Source: Bryopsis sp. KO-2023
Lineage: Eukaryota; Chlorophyta; Ulvophyceae; Bryopsidales; Bryopsidaceae
Assembly: GCA_030272585.1 (NCBI GenBank)
Contig: BSYQ01000001.1
Span: 9,191,001 to 9,255,000, forward strand
Length of the DNA stretch: 64,000 nt
Direction: 5' to 3'
Shown here: positions 34,841 through 46,815 of the stretch, one piece after another
Numbering within the stretch: the stretch's first letter is position 1
Layout: each line of letters opens with the position of its first letter
The notes under the pieces: generated by a model
The model's database searches: none
Told to the model about the DNA's origin: nothing
The model's input: only the letters and a program-made list of their open reading frames with translations
Translations under genes and position numbers: made by a program

Positions 34841-35359
34841 GTTGAATATATATGAAAAAAAAAAAAAAAAAAAAAAAGGATCAAGAGTGAAATATGATTT
34901 TCTGTTGGTAATTGGGTGTTTGAATTTTATTTTGTTTTTGGAAGAAAAAGGAAAAGAACAGTGAATGGATCAAGTGAGGGTAGAGGGAATTTCTGGAAAA
35001 CAATTAACATACTGAGTGTGTAAAAACACTTGTGAGAATTACAGTTTGACTAGAGCTGAGACTGTGTGATTTCCAGTGTGGGCTGTGAAGTCTATTGAAC
35101 AGGGTTGGGTTTATGTGTGAACGGGCTGGGATGGGATGTCACAGCGGCAGAAGTAACCATAAGCAGAAACCAACATTCAGCTCAAGTCGCAATCGGGAAG
35201 TTGTTACGGAAAACGTCGGAGAATATTGCTTACAGCTATATCAGAGGTATTCTCAGAATAAGCGAGTTAGTTAACTTGGCAGTTCTGGTGAGTCGTGCAA
35301 TACGAACTTAGTGTACAGAACATCGCTGGGTCAGCGATCTCTCTCTAAGGGGGGAGGAG

Positions 35360-35930
35360 TGAAACGGCTGACTTAGTAGGCGAAGATCTAGGCGGAAAAC
35401 AGAGGTTACAGTCTGAGAGTTCCAGGTAGTCGCGGACTGACTGGAATGGGGTAGTTACGTGATGCTCAACGAGAGGCTGAAACGTAGTGAAAAGAGTTCG
35501 AACCAGGTTCAGTATATTCAGTGTCAGATCTCAGATGGCTGAGAGTTTGGGTAGAGAGTCGGGAGTCAGACTGGAAGGAGCTTCAGTCTGGGTCCTTAGT
35601 CTAGAGGTTATCAAGGGTTATAAAGGGTTAGTCGGAGCTCTGGCTAGAAGGGCTGAGCTGAGAAATGATAGAGACGTTTTGAGGAGAGCTAGATGATAGC
35701 TAGTATTTGTAAGGTTAGGAGATGGGCTGGGAGTTCTCTAGAAGCTCTGGGCTGAGAGTATAAAAGGCTGGGGATCGTTGTAAAGAACAAGCTTGTTGAA
35801 ATAAGATTCAGTTGTATACTCTCGTGTCTCAGACCTTTCTTACAGAACTTCTGGTCGTCTCCCAACGTGTGTGAAGAACGGGTTAAGTGGCGGCTGGAAG
35901 TATTCAGCCTCAGGAAACAAATCCGTTTCA
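35360..35930 (+). repeat. B1 3' LTR
   Basis: 571 bases matching the 5' LTR, preceded by the polypurine tract AAGGGGGGAGGAG and followed by the duplicated GGAAC. Confidence 0.93.
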
Positions 35931-35935
35931 GGAAC

Positions 35936-36669
35936 CATAAAAAAAGGGGCCATTACCCGAGGGGTCCAGGAAACCGGCCGCAGAACGCCTTGCTTGGTCC
36001 AGGTGGTGATCTGCTGCTGAGCAGCAAGAAACTCCTGACCCACCAGGGGAGGTTGGGGGGGTGCAAGCGTGCTAGGAGTCGAAACAAAAGGCAATTCCTC
36101 GATGACCTCAGGTTTGAACGAGCCCACTGTCGACGCAAACAAGGCCGGAAATTGCGAGGGTAAATCCGCAGCACAGGGCCGAACATTAGCAACCATAGTA
36201 GCGGGAGTGGTGGGAGGGGAATAAGTGGCGAGAGTACGAACAATCCCATCCGCTTGCTTCAACTCCACTGTCGTTGCCGCCAACAAAACCCCAGCAATCG
36301 CTGTCCGACTTCCCAACATAACCGGCGTAGCTGTGGCATTCGTAAGAGTAACTCGCAGAGAGTGGCCGCGCATCCAAATGGCCGAAGATGCCGATACACC
36401 CGCTGGCAAACGTCCAGAATCAAAAAACGCCACCGAGGTTGAGGGTACAATAGGGAGTACCACAGTAAGGGTGGATTGGGCAGCAATAACCCGAGAGGAC
36501 CCCAAGGCACAGAACAACACACCATCCTTAACCACTGGCTGCACTGGCAAGGGTTCAGCAGCCGTTAAACGCCAAACAACCCCTTGATCATCAACCGAAT
36601 CAGGAGCGACGGCCAAACATTGAACGGCTGGTTGACGAGGAAGTTCTAAAACCCGATGCGCGGGATTGG
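35936..36669 (-). mobile_element. Element A, piece between B1 and B2
   Basis: 734 bases of element A interior left between the two chromovirus copies. On the minus strand it encodes protease-to-polymerase linker sequence and the start of the reverse transcriptase region (for example QEFLAAQQQITTWTKQGVLR). Confidence 0.8.
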
Positions 36670-37240
36670 TGAAACGGATTTGTTTCCTGAGGCTGAATAC
36701 TTCCAGCCGCCACTTAACCCGTTCTTCACACACGTTGGGAGACGACCAGAAGTTCTGTAAGAAAGGTCTGAGACACGAGAGTATACAACTGAATCTTATT
36801 TCAACAAGCTTGTTCTTTACAACGATCCCCAGCCTTTTATACTCTCAGCCCAGAGCTTCTAGAGAACTCCCAGCCCATCTCCTAACCTTACAAATACTAG
36901 CTATCATCTAGCTCTCCTCAAAACGTCTCTATCATTTCTCAGCTCAGCCCTTCTAGCCAGAGCTCCGACTAACCCTTTATAACCCTTGATAACCTCTAGA
37001 CTAAGGACCCAGACTGAAGCTCCTTCCAGTCTGACTCCCGACTCTCTACCCAAACTCTCAGCCATCTGAGATCTGACACTGAATATACTGAACCTGGTTC
37101 GAACTCTTTTCACTACGTTTCAGCCTCTCGTTGAGCATCACGTAACTACCCCATTCCAGTCAGTCCGCGACTACCTGGAACTCTCAGACTGTAACCTCTG
37201 TTTTCCGCCTAGATCTTCGCCTACTAAGTCAGCCGTTTCA
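36670..37240 (-). repeat. B2 3' LTR
   Basis: 571 bases, same sequence as the other three B LTRs as far as I compared. Confidence 0.93.
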
Positions 37241-37758
37241 CTCCTCCCCCCTTAGAGAGAGATCGCTGACCCAGCGATGTTCTGTACACTAAGTTCGTAT
37301 TGCACGACTCACCAGAACTGCCAAGTTAACTAACTCGCTTATTCTGAGAATACCTCTGATATAGCTGTAAGCAATATTCTCCGACGTTTTCCGTAACAAC
37401 TTCCCGATTGCGACTTGAGCTGAATGTTGGTTTCTGCTTATGGTTACTTCTGCCGCTGTGACATCCCATCCCAGCCCGTTCACACATAAACCCAACCCTG
37501 TTCAATAGACTTCACAGCCCACACTGGAAATCACACAGTCTCAGCTCTAGTCAAACTGTAATTCTCACAAGTGTTTTTACACACTCAGTATGTTAATTGT
37601 TTTCCAGAAATTCCCTCTACCCTCACTTGATCCATTCACTGTTCTTTTCCTTTTTCTTCCAAAAACAAAATAAAATTCAAACACCCAATTACCAACAGAA
37701 AATCATATTTCACTCTTGATCCTATTTTTTTTTTTTTTTTTTTTCATATATATTCAAC

Positions 37759-38778
37759 TCAGGCTTTTCTGAGTTTCACATTTCTGGATCCTCCTGAACT
37801 TCCAGGAGGTTTCCTTTTCTTTCCTTCTGGTCCACTGTCTCCGCCTGGCTCATTGACGACCCAATCCCCATCGTAGTCCGTTGGTTCTGCATCGTCTTCG
37901 GCTGCCTCGAATTTTCTCAGGGGGCCCACGGTCCGCTTGGCCTTTAAATACACTCCCCGAGTATAATCCGCCCCCAACTTGAAACCCAAGGCGCAGAGTT
38001 TGCAGGTTTCCGAGTGTAGCACCATTGGTGGCCCTGTTTCAGCTGGTACCCACATTCTCCGCCAGTCTCGTTTTTCCTCATCTACTTCCAGACTGATACT
38101 CAGCCACACCCGATCCCGACACCCGATATTCGAGCACACCCAGTGCCGTTGGCAGTCTTCCCCGGTCGGCTGACAGTTGCTGCTCGGGGTGCGACAAAAC
38201 ACGCAAGTGTGTTTTTCCCCCTCTTCGTGCTTCACTTCTCCGCTTGGTTTTCCCGACATGGACTCCACCATACTCTTCAACAAGTCTACCTGGCCCTTGA
38301 GCTGTTGGTTCCGCATTTGCTCTTCCCGCAGCTTGTCTTCGACCCCGTCGAGCTTGTGGCGCATTTCCTCATCTGCCCCCTCCATCAGCAGCTTTTCCAC
38401 CTCTCTTTTCGCCGCGTCCGCTGAAGTTTCCGCCATCGCCAATTTTACGCTGAGGTCCTCATTTTCCGCCAAATATTTCGCCCGGTCGTCGAGCAACCGA
38501 GTGCGTTCAGCCTCCCAGCTATCTCTTTCCGCCTGAAATCCCCCTTCTTCTTCCAGCTCGCCGATCTTTTGCTTGAGTTGTTCTTTTTCCTCCTCCAGCT
38601 TTGCCATTTTTTCCAGGGCCTCCTGCTCATCTCTTTCTTGGATTCTTTCCAGTCTGGTTCCTTCCTTCAGGTACTCCTCCAGCATTTTGTTGATCCTTTC
38701 CGACACTCCCTCGATCGCTCCAGCATTCTTTTTAATCTCCTCCAACAGTGCTTTGACTCCTCCACCAAACTCAACCAT
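37759..38778 (-). CDS. B2 frame after pol: coiled-coil/Cys-cluster protein
   Basis: Same 339-residue protein as B1 33821-34840, with coiled coil then Cys/His cluster. Function unknown. Confidence 0.7.
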   Translation of the reverse strand: MVEFGGGVKALLEEIKKNAGAIEGVSERINKMLEEYLKEGTRLERIQERDEQEALEKMAKLEEEKEQLKQKIGELEEEGGFQAERDSWEAERTRLLDDRAKYLAENEDLSVKLAMAETSADAAKREVEKLLMEGADEEMRHKLDGVEDKLREEQMRNQQLKGQVDLLKSMVESMSGKPSGEVKHEEGEKHTCVFCRTPSSNCQPTGEDCQRHWVCSNIGCRDRVWLSISLEVDEEKRDWRRMWVPAETGPPMVLHSETCKLCALGFKLGADYTRGVYLKAKRTVGPLRKFEAAEDDAEPTDYDGDWVVNEPGGDSGPEGKKRKPPGSSGGSRNVKLRKA

Positions 38779-38872
38779 GTTGTCTGCTTTCTTTTTCTTT
38801 TTCGAACTCCAAACTGTCTCTCGCACACACTCGCACTCGCACACACTCAACCCGAACTCAGGAAAACAGGAG

Positions 38873-41800
38873 CTAGTCCATGGAAGATTTTTGACGTAAA
38901 TACTCCTGCAGCACTTGCTGCGCATTACCCAAGTGATGTGACGGGAGCCACTGGTCCTCTTCCGATCCGTATCCTTCCCAGGAAACCAAGTACTCTGTCA
39001 CATTCTTCTTTTTCCGCCGTTTGGTTCGATGTGTCTTGATCTTTTCGACGATATATTCCTCGACTCCTTCCAACACCACTGGATCTGGAGGTGGAGAAAT
39101 AGCCCTGGCTGGAAACTCTCCTGATCCATCTTCAAATGCTTTTAGCTTGGAAACATGAAAAACATCATGTATTTTCCAGTGATTAGGAAGTTCCAACCTG
39201 TAAGTTACTGATGTCACAATATCAATAATTCTAAAAGGTCCACAAAACTTAGATACCAACTTCCGGCCCATCATTGGCGGTAAAGGTAAATCAGCTGTCG
39301 ATAAAAAGACATACTGATTTAATGCAAAACTTGCATCCCTCCGCCCTCGGTTTGCGACAGCCCTCTGTCGCTGTTGGCTTTTCAAAATCGCTTTCCGAGC
39401 CAGCTGTAAACTGTTAGCCCAAACTGTCCACCATTCATCTGAAACTGGACCTGAGTCTAACAAATCCTGAGGGGATCTGGGATGTTGCCCATAAACCAAA
39501 TAAAAAGGTGTAAAACCTGTTGATGAGTGAACGGATGAGTTATAAGCAAACTCAGCCGCCACTAATTTAGTGTCCCAATCACCCCCTATGGTCGAAATAT
39601 AAATTCGCAACATGTCTCCGACTACTCGATTTGCCCTTTCAGTCATTCCATCAGTTTCAGGGTGATATCCAGAGGACATAGCTAAACGAGTCCCCGCTAA
39701 TTCCCACAGTTTTCGCCAAAACTGGCCTGTAAAACGAGTATCTCGATCGGAAATAATAGCCTCTGGCAACCCATGATGTCTGAAAATTGTATCAAAGAAA
39801 ATTTCAGCTACCCCACTAGCTGTAACTGCAGTAGTGGTGGCTACCAAGTGGATCATTCGACTAAAACGGTCGACCATAACCACTAAATAATCATGACCCT
39901 TTTGTGTCATAGGTAAAGGTCCCACAAAATCTAAACAAACTTCTTTCCAGCGTTCGTCTGGAACTGGAATTGGCTGATATAACCCCAATGGTTTTTGAGT
40001 GCTAGACTTGTTTTTCTGACAACCAACACAAGTCCTAACATATCGTTCGACATCCTCAGTGCATCTAGGCCAATAATATCTTTTTCGAACATTTGCGACA
40101 GTCTTGTGTCTCCCAAAATGTCCAGCCTGATCGTGACATTCAGCCAACACTGTTTGTCTAATTTCTTTGTCCTTTGGAATATACCAAAACCATTTGTCTT
40201 TCAGACTATACCACAATTTTGTGCCATCCCACCTATAACGCGGATCTTTTTCACCAGCTTCCCAATTAGCTATAACTTCTCTGCAATGTTCATCCCCTTG
40301 ATACGCAAGTCTAACCTGATCCTGAAATACTACGCCTGCTCGGACTTTTGCCACAGCGTTTAATTCCATTTCCGACCTTCGACTTAATGCATCTGCAACT
40401 GTATTTTCTTTTCCAGGTTTGTATTTAATCTCAAAATCAAATTCCTGTAAAGTTTCCATCCACCTAGCCTGTCTACTGGATAATTTAGGCTGCGTCTGAA
40501 TATATTTCAGCGGAGCGTGGTCCGTGTGAACCACAAATTTCCTCGCCCCCAAATAATGTCGCCAAGTTTTCAAACAATAGACTATCGCATACAGTTCTTT
40601 TTCGTGTGTCGGATAATTCCTTTCAGCTGAATTTAATTTCCGACTTTCAAACGCTGCTGGTTGTTGCCCCTGACCTTGATCTTGCGTCAAAACTCCTCCA
40701 ATAGCAAAATCCGATGCGTCTGTAGTTACTTCAAAACTCAACTCCGGATCTGGAATTATTAACACAGGTGCCTCTTGCATGCTCTTCTTTAGCGTCTGAA
40801 ACGCTTTCTCCTGACTTTCAGTCCACTGCCATTTAACTTCCTTCCTTGTTAGTTCATGTAACGGCGTTGCAATCCCAGAGTATCCCTTAATAAATTTCCG
40901 ATAATAATTCGCTAAACCCAAAAACGACCTAATATCCCGAACTGTCTGAGGTTGTGCCCACTCCTTAATGGCTAAAACTTTCTTAGGTACCACGGAGAGT
41001 CCCTCTCTTCCGACTATGTGTCCCAAAAATTCGACTTCTGTCATCCCCAAATCACATTTGTCCGGTGAAACGTAAAGTTTGTGTTTTTCGAGTAGCTGAA
41101 ACACTTGTCTAAGATGTTCCTTGTGCTCTTCCCAGTTCCGACTGTAAACTAAGATATCATCGAGATAAACTATAACAAACTTATCCAGATGTGGTCGAAA
41201 AACATCGTTCATCACATTCATAAAAGTTGCTGGTGCATTTGTCAAACCCATTGGCATTACTGTGTATTCGTAAGATCCATATCTAGTTCGAAAAGCAGTT
41301 TTCGCCCAATCCTTTTTCGCCATCCTGACTTGATAGTATCCCGAACACAAATCTATTTTTGAGAAGTATTTTGCGCTATGAAGCTGATCTATCAGTTCAT
41401 CTATCCTCGGAATCGGATAAGCGTTTTTCACCGTCACCTTATTCAATGCCCGATAATCTACACACATGCGTAGTTTCCCGTTCTTCTTCGGTACAAAAAT
41501 TACCGGTGCTCCCCAAGGTGATCTACTCGGTCGAATAAACCCTTTTTCCGACATGGCTGCAATCTGAGTTTTCAGTTCTGCCATTTCCTTGATGCCTAGT
41601 CGATAAGGTGCTTTACTTTGTGGAACCGTGCCTGGTTCCAACTGGATCGTGTGTTCGATACCTCTGGAAGGGGGTATCTCACTGGGTAATTCTTCCACAA
41701 AAGTGTTAGGAAATTCCTGTCTGATTTCTGCTGCAAGTTCAGCTTGTCTGGAAACATTTTGTTCAGAGTCAGTTCTGTTCAAACATGTTTCAAACACCAT

Positions 41801-42418
41801 CAGCACACACTGTTCCTCTTCCTCCTCTCCGGGGTTTGCCGGAGGAATCAAATGTTCTTTCAGCCCGTCTGAAACCACTACCTCATTCGTTCGAAAATCA
41901 ACCCGGGGATTATGCTTAGCCAGCCAAGTTTTTCCCAATATAGCATCATACTTAGCAAGAGACATTTCATGAAAAATCTCCCTACTAGCAAAATCTCCAA
42001 ATCTGAGAGTAGCCCTGATCTTCCCTTTAGATTCTAAGGTACTTCCCCCAGCCAGGCTAACTTTTTCTTCTTGTGCTTCTAATTCCAGCTTATTTTTCTC
42101 GCAAAATTTCCGAGCCAAAAAGCAATCAGTTGCTCCACAGTCTATTAATATCTCAGCTGCAAAACCTGAGATTTCCCCTTTCACAGTAATCAGTTGTCTA
42201 GTTCGGTTATCAGTTTCAGCCACTGCTAGAAATCCGAACTTAGTCATGTCTAAATCTGTCCCATCAAATGAATGGACTTCTAGGTTATCTTGGTTATCAG
42301 GTCTAGTCGGTTCCTTGGACGTTTCTTCCAACGAAAAATCCCTCGAATTCCTAGAATTCCTCGAACTCGCAGGCTTCCCCTTAACTTCACACCCTGCGAG
42401 TTTACCTAACATACTCAT
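38873..42418 (-). CDS. B2 pol
   Basis: Same length and the same protein as B1 pol, with protease, reverse transcriptase, RNase H, integrase and chromodomain. Confidence 0.95.
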   Translation of the reverse strand: MSMLGKLAGCEVKGKPASSRNSRNSRDFSLEETSKEPTRPDNQDNLEVHSFDGTDLDMTKFGFLAVAETDNRTRQLITVKGEISGFAAEILIDCGATDCFLARKFCEKNKLELEAQEEKVSLAGGSTLESKGKIRATLRFGDFASREIFHEMSLAKYDAILGKTWLAKHNPRVDFRTNEVVVSDGLKEHLIPPANPGEEEEEQCVLMVFETCLNRTDSEQNVSRQAELAAEIRQEFPNTFVEELPSEIPPSRGIEHTIQLEPGTVPQSKAPYRLGIKEMAELKTQIAAMSEKGFIRPSRSPWGAPVIFVPKKNGKLRMCVDYRALNKVTVKNAYPIPRIDELIDQLHSAKYFSKIDLCSGYYQVRMAKKDWAKTAFRTRYGSYEYTVMPMGLTNAPATFMNVMNDVFRPHLDKFVIVYLDDILVYSRNWEEHKEHLRQVFQLLEKHKLYVSPDKCDLGMTEVEFLGHIVGREGLSVVPKKVLAIKEWAQPQTVRDIRSFLGLANYYRKFIKGYSGIATPLHELTRKEVKWQWTESQEKAFQTLKKSMQEAPVLIIPDPELSFEVTTDASDFAIGGVLTQDQGQGQQPAAFESRKLNSAERNYPTHEKELYAIVYCLKTWRHYLGARKFVVHTDHAPLKYIQTQPKLSSRQARWMETLQEFDFEIKYKPGKENTVADALSRRSEMELNAVAKVRAGVVFQDQVRLAYQGDEHCREVIANWEAGEKDPRYRWDGTKLWYSLKDKWFWYIPKDKEIRQTVLAECHDQAGHFGRHKTVANVRKRYYWPRCTEDVERYVRTCVGCQKNKSSTQKPLGLYQPIPVPDERWKEVCLDFVGPLPMTQKGHDYLVVMVDRFSRMIHLVATTTAVTASGVAEIFFDTIFRHHGLPEAIISDRDTRFTGQFWRKLWELAGTRLAMSSGYHPETDGMTERANRVVGDMLRIYISTIGGDWDTKLVAAEFAYNSSVHSSTGFTPFYLVYGQHPRSPQDLLDSGPVSDEWWTVWANSLQLARKAILKSQQRQRAVANRGRRDASFALNQYVFLSTADLPLPPMMGRKLVSKFCGPFRIIDIVTSVTYRLELPNHWKIHDVFHVSKLKAFEDGSGEFPARAISPPPDPVVLEGVEEYIVEKIKTHRTKRRKKKNVTEYLVSWEGYGSEEDQWLPSHHLGNAQQVLQEYLRQKSSMD

Positions 42419-43407
42419 TTTCGCGAGGGGCAGTCTCGAGCGTAATGCCCTCGACGCCCACACTTGTAACACTTCACCTCTCCGTCTGCTTTTTCTTTCT
42501 TCCAGACTGGCTTATTTCTTTCTCTCTCTTTATCACCTCGCTGTTTCTGCTGTCTCTGTTGTCGCCTTCTTCCGACGTAGTCCAATTCCATGTGATCTGA
42601 TCTGCGATTTCCGCCGCCGCTGTTGCCGCCGCCGCCGCGATCTCGATTCAAGATCGAACTCCCGGATTGAGCTCCTCCCCACCTTTCCGCCACTCGAATA
42701 GCTTCATCCAAGGTCTTGGGGTTTTGGAGGTCGGTCTCGATGCCAACCCTCCCTCGCAAACCATCGACGAACCTGTGTATTTTCTCGCCCTCTGATGCGT
42801 CGGAAATATACAGCATCAGCTGTCTAAAACGATGCGTGTATTCCCGCACAGACATTCCGCCTTGGCGTAAATTCGCCCATTCTGTCCGTGTGCGGCGCAA
42901 AAAATGTGGTTCCCCGAACTGGTTTTTCAGCTCCTCACAGAAGTCCTCATACGTCGGCAAAGGTCGGCCTCCATCAGTCTCCGACTCCTCCACTCTTGTC
43001 CTCCACCATGTCGCGGCTGGCCCTCTCAGTAGAGATCCTGCCAGGCGGAGTTTCGAGACTCCATCTTCGACGTGGGTGGCGTCAAAATGCACTCGGAGGC
43101 TGAACAACCAATCCTGGATAGGAGGGTCATTCTGCCTGCCTCCCCACAGATCAGGTCGGGCTGGCTTACTTCTCAGGTCATTACCTCGACCACCACTTCC
43201 AGCCGCCGTTCCAGCCTGTGCTGCAGTTGCTGCCCCGATTGCTGTTCCCACTTTGTCGGTTAGTTGCTCCAAAATGGAGCTTCCCACAGCCTCATTCACC
43301 GCCGTGCTCAGCATTCCCGGTACTTCTTCGACCACGCCTTGCACTCGGTTCAACCTTCCCATTACCTCCTCATACGCCGCCCTCAACTCAGCCACCTGTT
43401 GCTCCAT
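42415..43407 (-). CDS. B2 gag
   Basis: 330 residues, same as B1 gag apart from one residue near the N-terminus, with the C-terminal CCHC knuckle. Confidence 0.9.
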   Translation of the reverse strand: MEQQVAELRAAYEEVMGRLNRVQGVVEEVPGMLSTAVNEAVGSSILEQLTDKVGTAIGAATAAQAGTAAGSGGRGNDLRSKPARPDLWGGRQNDPPIQDWLFSLRVHFDATHVEDGVSKLRLAGSLLRGPAATWWRTRVEESETDGGRPLPTYEDFCEELKNQFGEPHFLRRTRTEWANLRQGGMSVREYTHRFRQLMLYISDASEGEKIHRFVDGLRGRVGIETDLQNPKTLDEAIRVAERWGGAQSGSSILNRDRGGGGNSGGGNRRSDHMELDYVGRRRQQRQQKQRGDKERERNKPVWKKEKADGEVKCYKCGRRGHYARDCPSRK

Positions 43408-43414
43408 CTCAGCC

Positions 43415-44312
43415 TCAAAAATCCTCGGTTAGGGTATTCCGCGGATAGGTAAATTCGGATACCCTAACTTTCTTCGACTGCCTTTTCCGATCAAGGAGCT
43501 CCACTGACTCTCCTTCCTGATTTACGAGGGTGTCTGGAACCCTCTTCCTCTCTGGATCTCCGGTGCACGTCCTCACGATCTGCCGCTCCTCTTGGGTCAG
43601 CTGCAGAAACTTGTCGCCAAACAAACCCAGAGGTCTGATAGTTGGGATTTCCAGACCCTCTGAGTTCACAACCGGCTCTTGCTCGTGCCCCCGTACGTTA
43701 TGTACTCCTGGCTGCGCGAGCGTCCACTTTACTTGGTAGGTGTCGTTTAGTTCGTGGATCCTCTCCTCTTTCATTGGTGAAAAAGCGATGTCAGGGCCAA
43801 GGAGTTCCGTTCCTCCTCGTCGTAGCGGTAAAACCTTGATGTAGTGGGAAAGTCGAGAGGTGACTCGGTAGTTGGGGTTGGCTGATTCTCCTTGTCAGCC
43901 TGTTCTTCCAGCTCTTTCAGGAAGCAGAGTAAGTCGAGTTCTTCGTAGTTTAGCTGGACCTCGTTCCTCCTAGCTTCCCTCCGCACTACTGGTAAGTCCA
44001 GTTCCTCGCCGGGATACTGCCACTCTACTCTGTAATAAAGATCGAGAAGGTGAGCCAGCCAAGGGTCCATAGACAACGAACTCACTGATGTTGGGGTTCC
44101 TCCTGAGTTGGGGTTTCAGGGGTAAGCGGAAGATCAACTGTCGCCTCCGTCTCAGTTCTCGATTCGCTTGATCCTGTGCTTTCAGTATCACTATTGTCTT
44201 CGCCTATGTGCAGAACTTCCAACGGGTTCTCTTCCAGCCAGAGGTCTACAAGCAGTAACCTAGGATCTCCTTCTTCGCCAAACCAGTATTCTTCTTCTCT
44301 GATTATAGGCAT
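43415..44312 (-). CDS. B2 block of three small frames before gag
   Basis: Frames at 44312-44082, 44070-43771 and 43774-43415 match the three B1 small frames, including the ATGA overlap between the second and third. Unknown function. Confidence 0.5.
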
Positions 44313-44333
44313 AGAAACTCGCTCCGAAACCAG

Positions 44334-44904
44334 TGAAACGGATTTGTTTCCTGAGGCTGAATACTTCCAGCCGCCACTTAACCCGTTCTTCACACACGTT
44401 GGGAGACGACCAGAAGTTCTGTAAGAAAGGTCTGAGACACGAGAGTATACAACTGAATCTTATTTCAACAAGCTTGTTCTTTACAACGATCCCCAGCCTT
44501 TTATACTCTCAGCCCAGAGCTTCTAGAGAACTCCCAGCCCATCTCCTAACCTTACAAATACTAGCTATCATCTAGCTCTCCTCAAAACGTCTCTATCATT
44601 TCTCAGCTCAGCCCTTCTAGCCAGAGCTCCGACTAACCCTTTATAACCCTTGATAACCTCTAGACTAAGGACCCAGACTGAAGCTCCTTCCAGTCTGACT
44701 CCCGACTCTCTACCCAAACTCTCAGCCATCTGAGATCTGACACTGAATATACTGAACCTGGTTCGAACTCTTTTCACTACGTTTCAGCCTCTCGTTGAGC
44801 ATCACGTAACTACCCCATTCCAGTCAGTCCGCGACTACCTGGAACTCTCAGACTGTAACCTCTGTTTTCCGCCTAGATCTTCGCCTACTAAGTCAGCCGT
44901 TTCA
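44334..44904 (-). repeat. B2 5' LTR
   Basis: 571 bases. The primer-binding site TGGTTTCGGAGC follows on the minus strand one base inside. Confidence 0.93.
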
Positions 44905-46194
44905 ATTGGGCTTGGCCTTGAGCTCACTAAGAACGTCGTTCCCCAAAATCATGTCGTAACCCAACTCGGGACAAACAAAAACCCATTGCTGAAGAGATGT
45001 TTGTCCAATAGTGAGCGTCACCTGAGCGGTACCCAAACAAGTCAACGCCGACTGATTAGCGCAGCGCAAAACGCGCTCCGTAGGTTGAGGAACAGCACCG
45101 GCCAACTTCGCAATCTTCGCCGAAATCAAAGAAACTCCAGCACCTGTATCAATAAGCCCATTGCACGTGACTTGTGCGTTAACCACGGCAGGGCAAAACA
45201 GCAGCGAACCCGAACTGGTCATTTTTACAGTGTTAACCCCCTGGGCTTGCTCCTCGGTGTCCCCCTGATTCGTCTCAACATCTCCTCCAAACAAAGCATC
45301 CTCGAAAACTGGAACATCGATATTAAAAATTTTCTCCCTTTCTGGTTGACCCTGGCGATAATTCTTAGGCCTCTGCCATGGCCGATTCTGAAAACGACCC
45401 TGGCGCTGAGTCCCACGAGCTCCGTCACGTAACACATCCTGTAAAAAATTGCGATAGCCCTGATTCCTGCGGGCCAAATGGCGCGAAGCCATACGAAAAT
45501 CCTGCATCGTTTTAATAGCGGAAAACTCGACCCGTTCGCCCTGGATAACACTCTGCACATTAACTGTATCAATTTCCATCGGGTCCGCGGCGGAACCAAC
45601 AGCTCCTCCTCCAGAATCCCACGCAAGGCTCTCATGCAAACGCTCCAGCATTGCCTTAAGAGTAGTCGAAGACTTAGGCAATGAACGCACGAGTTCCTGT
45701 GCTGACTTCGGGAGATGCGAATATAAAATATTGCACTTCACCGTTTCTGCGAGTTTGTCCATTTGCTCTGCTGCCTGACAAAAACGAGTCGTGAAATGCT
45801 CCAGTTTCTCCTTAGGTCGCATTTTCTCCCTGCGCAGCTTTTGCTCATCTGACGCCAGGTCTGTAGGAAGCGCCGCCCGTAACTCCGCGACCAAAATAAT
45901 CCATGCTTCAGCGGCTCCAACCGCACTCAAGGGATTAGTGAACACCGTAAACTCCGTGGCATCTTCTCCCGCATATTTCCCGTTTATAAAATTCAATTCC
46001 AGTCCTTGCGTTTGGACCTTTTCGATTCTGTTCGCAAACAGCCGACACGCTGGGCTTCCTGGGACCGCTAATCGCAGTAACGCATACGATTTCTCCTCAA
46101 AAGAAATCCCCCCACACCCAGCATACGGAATAGCCCATTCAGCTACTTCCCTTGTCCAGGTTGAAAACTTCGTTTTCCCAAGCTCCGAAACCAT
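44905..46194 (-). mobile_element. Element A, gag and protease region
   Basis: Minus-strand frame of about 430 residues beginning MVSELGKTKFSTWTREVAEW. It has a gag-like helical part (LEHFTTRFCQAAEQMDKLAE) without a CCHC knuckle and ends in an aspartic protease (GLIDTGAGVSLISAK, YDMILGNDVL). Its ATG uses the last base of the LTR and the first two of the primer-binding site. B2 is inserted at its downstream end. Confidence 0.82.
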
Positions 46195-46343
46195 ATCAAG
46201 AACGTGAAGTAAACAGCTGCTTACATCGAATCAAGGTACCTCCGTTCTTTTAACCACAACCATGTTTGATCTATCCCATGTTCTAATTCTATGAAATGAC
46301 TCCTTCTAATCAATCACGAGCTACCTTCCCATCAATTCTGACA
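46194..46343 (-). repeat. Element A, right LTR (5' LTR of the minus-strand element)
   Basis: 150 bases, partner of 24732-24881, followed by the ATAT target duplication at 46344-46347. The primer-binding site (46193-46182) abuts it directly. Confidence 0.9.
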
Positions 46344-46347
46344 ATAT

Positions 46348-46815
46348 GTGTTGTTGTGTTGTGTGTTTAAACTACAATGGTACATTTAAGAGATGTCCAG
46401 AACAAAGTGATAGGGAAAAAAAAGCCACACAGGTTTCCATCAATCTGATGCAAAAGGTTATTATTTTGGTTCAAAGCAATTGGCCTGGCCAAGGCTAAAA
46501 GCAAAGTGATGCAATGCATACAGTAGCTGCTTGGACATGTTTCATGTGTTAAAACCCTGTCGTCAGAACCCCCTGCTATCAAAGAAGGGATCCAACCCTG
46601 CTCCCCTTTTTGTCCAGCCCAAGCCCTTCCCACACAATCCATAATCCCAGAAAGTCAATGCAAAAAAAAAAGAAAAAAGAAAGACAAGGGTGTTGAATTC
46701 AACAAAAAAGAAAACACCACCACCCTACCGGCAGCAGCGATATAACTCATCATTCCTTCCCACAAGAATCAAAAACAATAGTAATGCTAACGATCAAGTG
46801 ACGCGGGAAGCTGGC
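46348..46815. other. 3' flank of DHCR7
   Basis: Holds the 3' UTR of the sterol reductase. No other gene seen. Confidence 0.5.

Larger units (their letters stand above)
27695..35930 (+). mobile_element. B1: chromovirus (Ty3/Gypsy with chromodomain), looks whole
   Basis: 8236 bases bounded by 571-base LTRs that begin TGAAACGG and end CCGTTTCA. The five bases GGAAC are duplicated on either side (27690-27694 and 35931-35935). Order inside: LTR, primer-binding site, three small frames, gag, pol, coiled-coil frame, polypurine tract (35347-35359), LTR. It is inserted into element A. I saw no differences between its two LTRs and it is nearly identical to B2, so insertion was very recent. No break was noticed. 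Confidence 0.93.
36670..44904 (-). mobile_element. B2: second chromovirus copy in opposite orientation, looks whole
   Basis: 8235 bases with the same 571-base LTRs (44334-44904 is the 5' one, 36670-37240 the 3' one). The duplicated target ATTGG (36665-36669 and 44905-44909) differs from that of B1, so this is an independent insertion. The layout is that of B1. The two copies differ at one gag residue I noticed and in the length of an A run. Very recent; no break noticed. Confidence 0.93.
24732..46343 (-). mobile_element. Element A: compact Ty3/Gypsy-type LTR element, broken by three insertions
   Basis: Two 150-base direct LTRs (24732-24881 and 46194-46343) are flanked by the same four bases, ATAT, at 24728 and 46344. 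All A coding regions read on the minus strand: gag/protease next to the right LTR, then reverse transcriptase/RNase H, then integrase next to the left LTR. Three later elements lie inside it, each with its own target duplication: a hAT MITE (27130-27595), B1 (27695-35930) and B2 (36670-44904). Without them A is about 4.66 kb, small for its order. I saw one difference between its LTRs, so it is fairly young. It is a broken fossil, with three interruptions by insertion. Confidence 0.88.
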
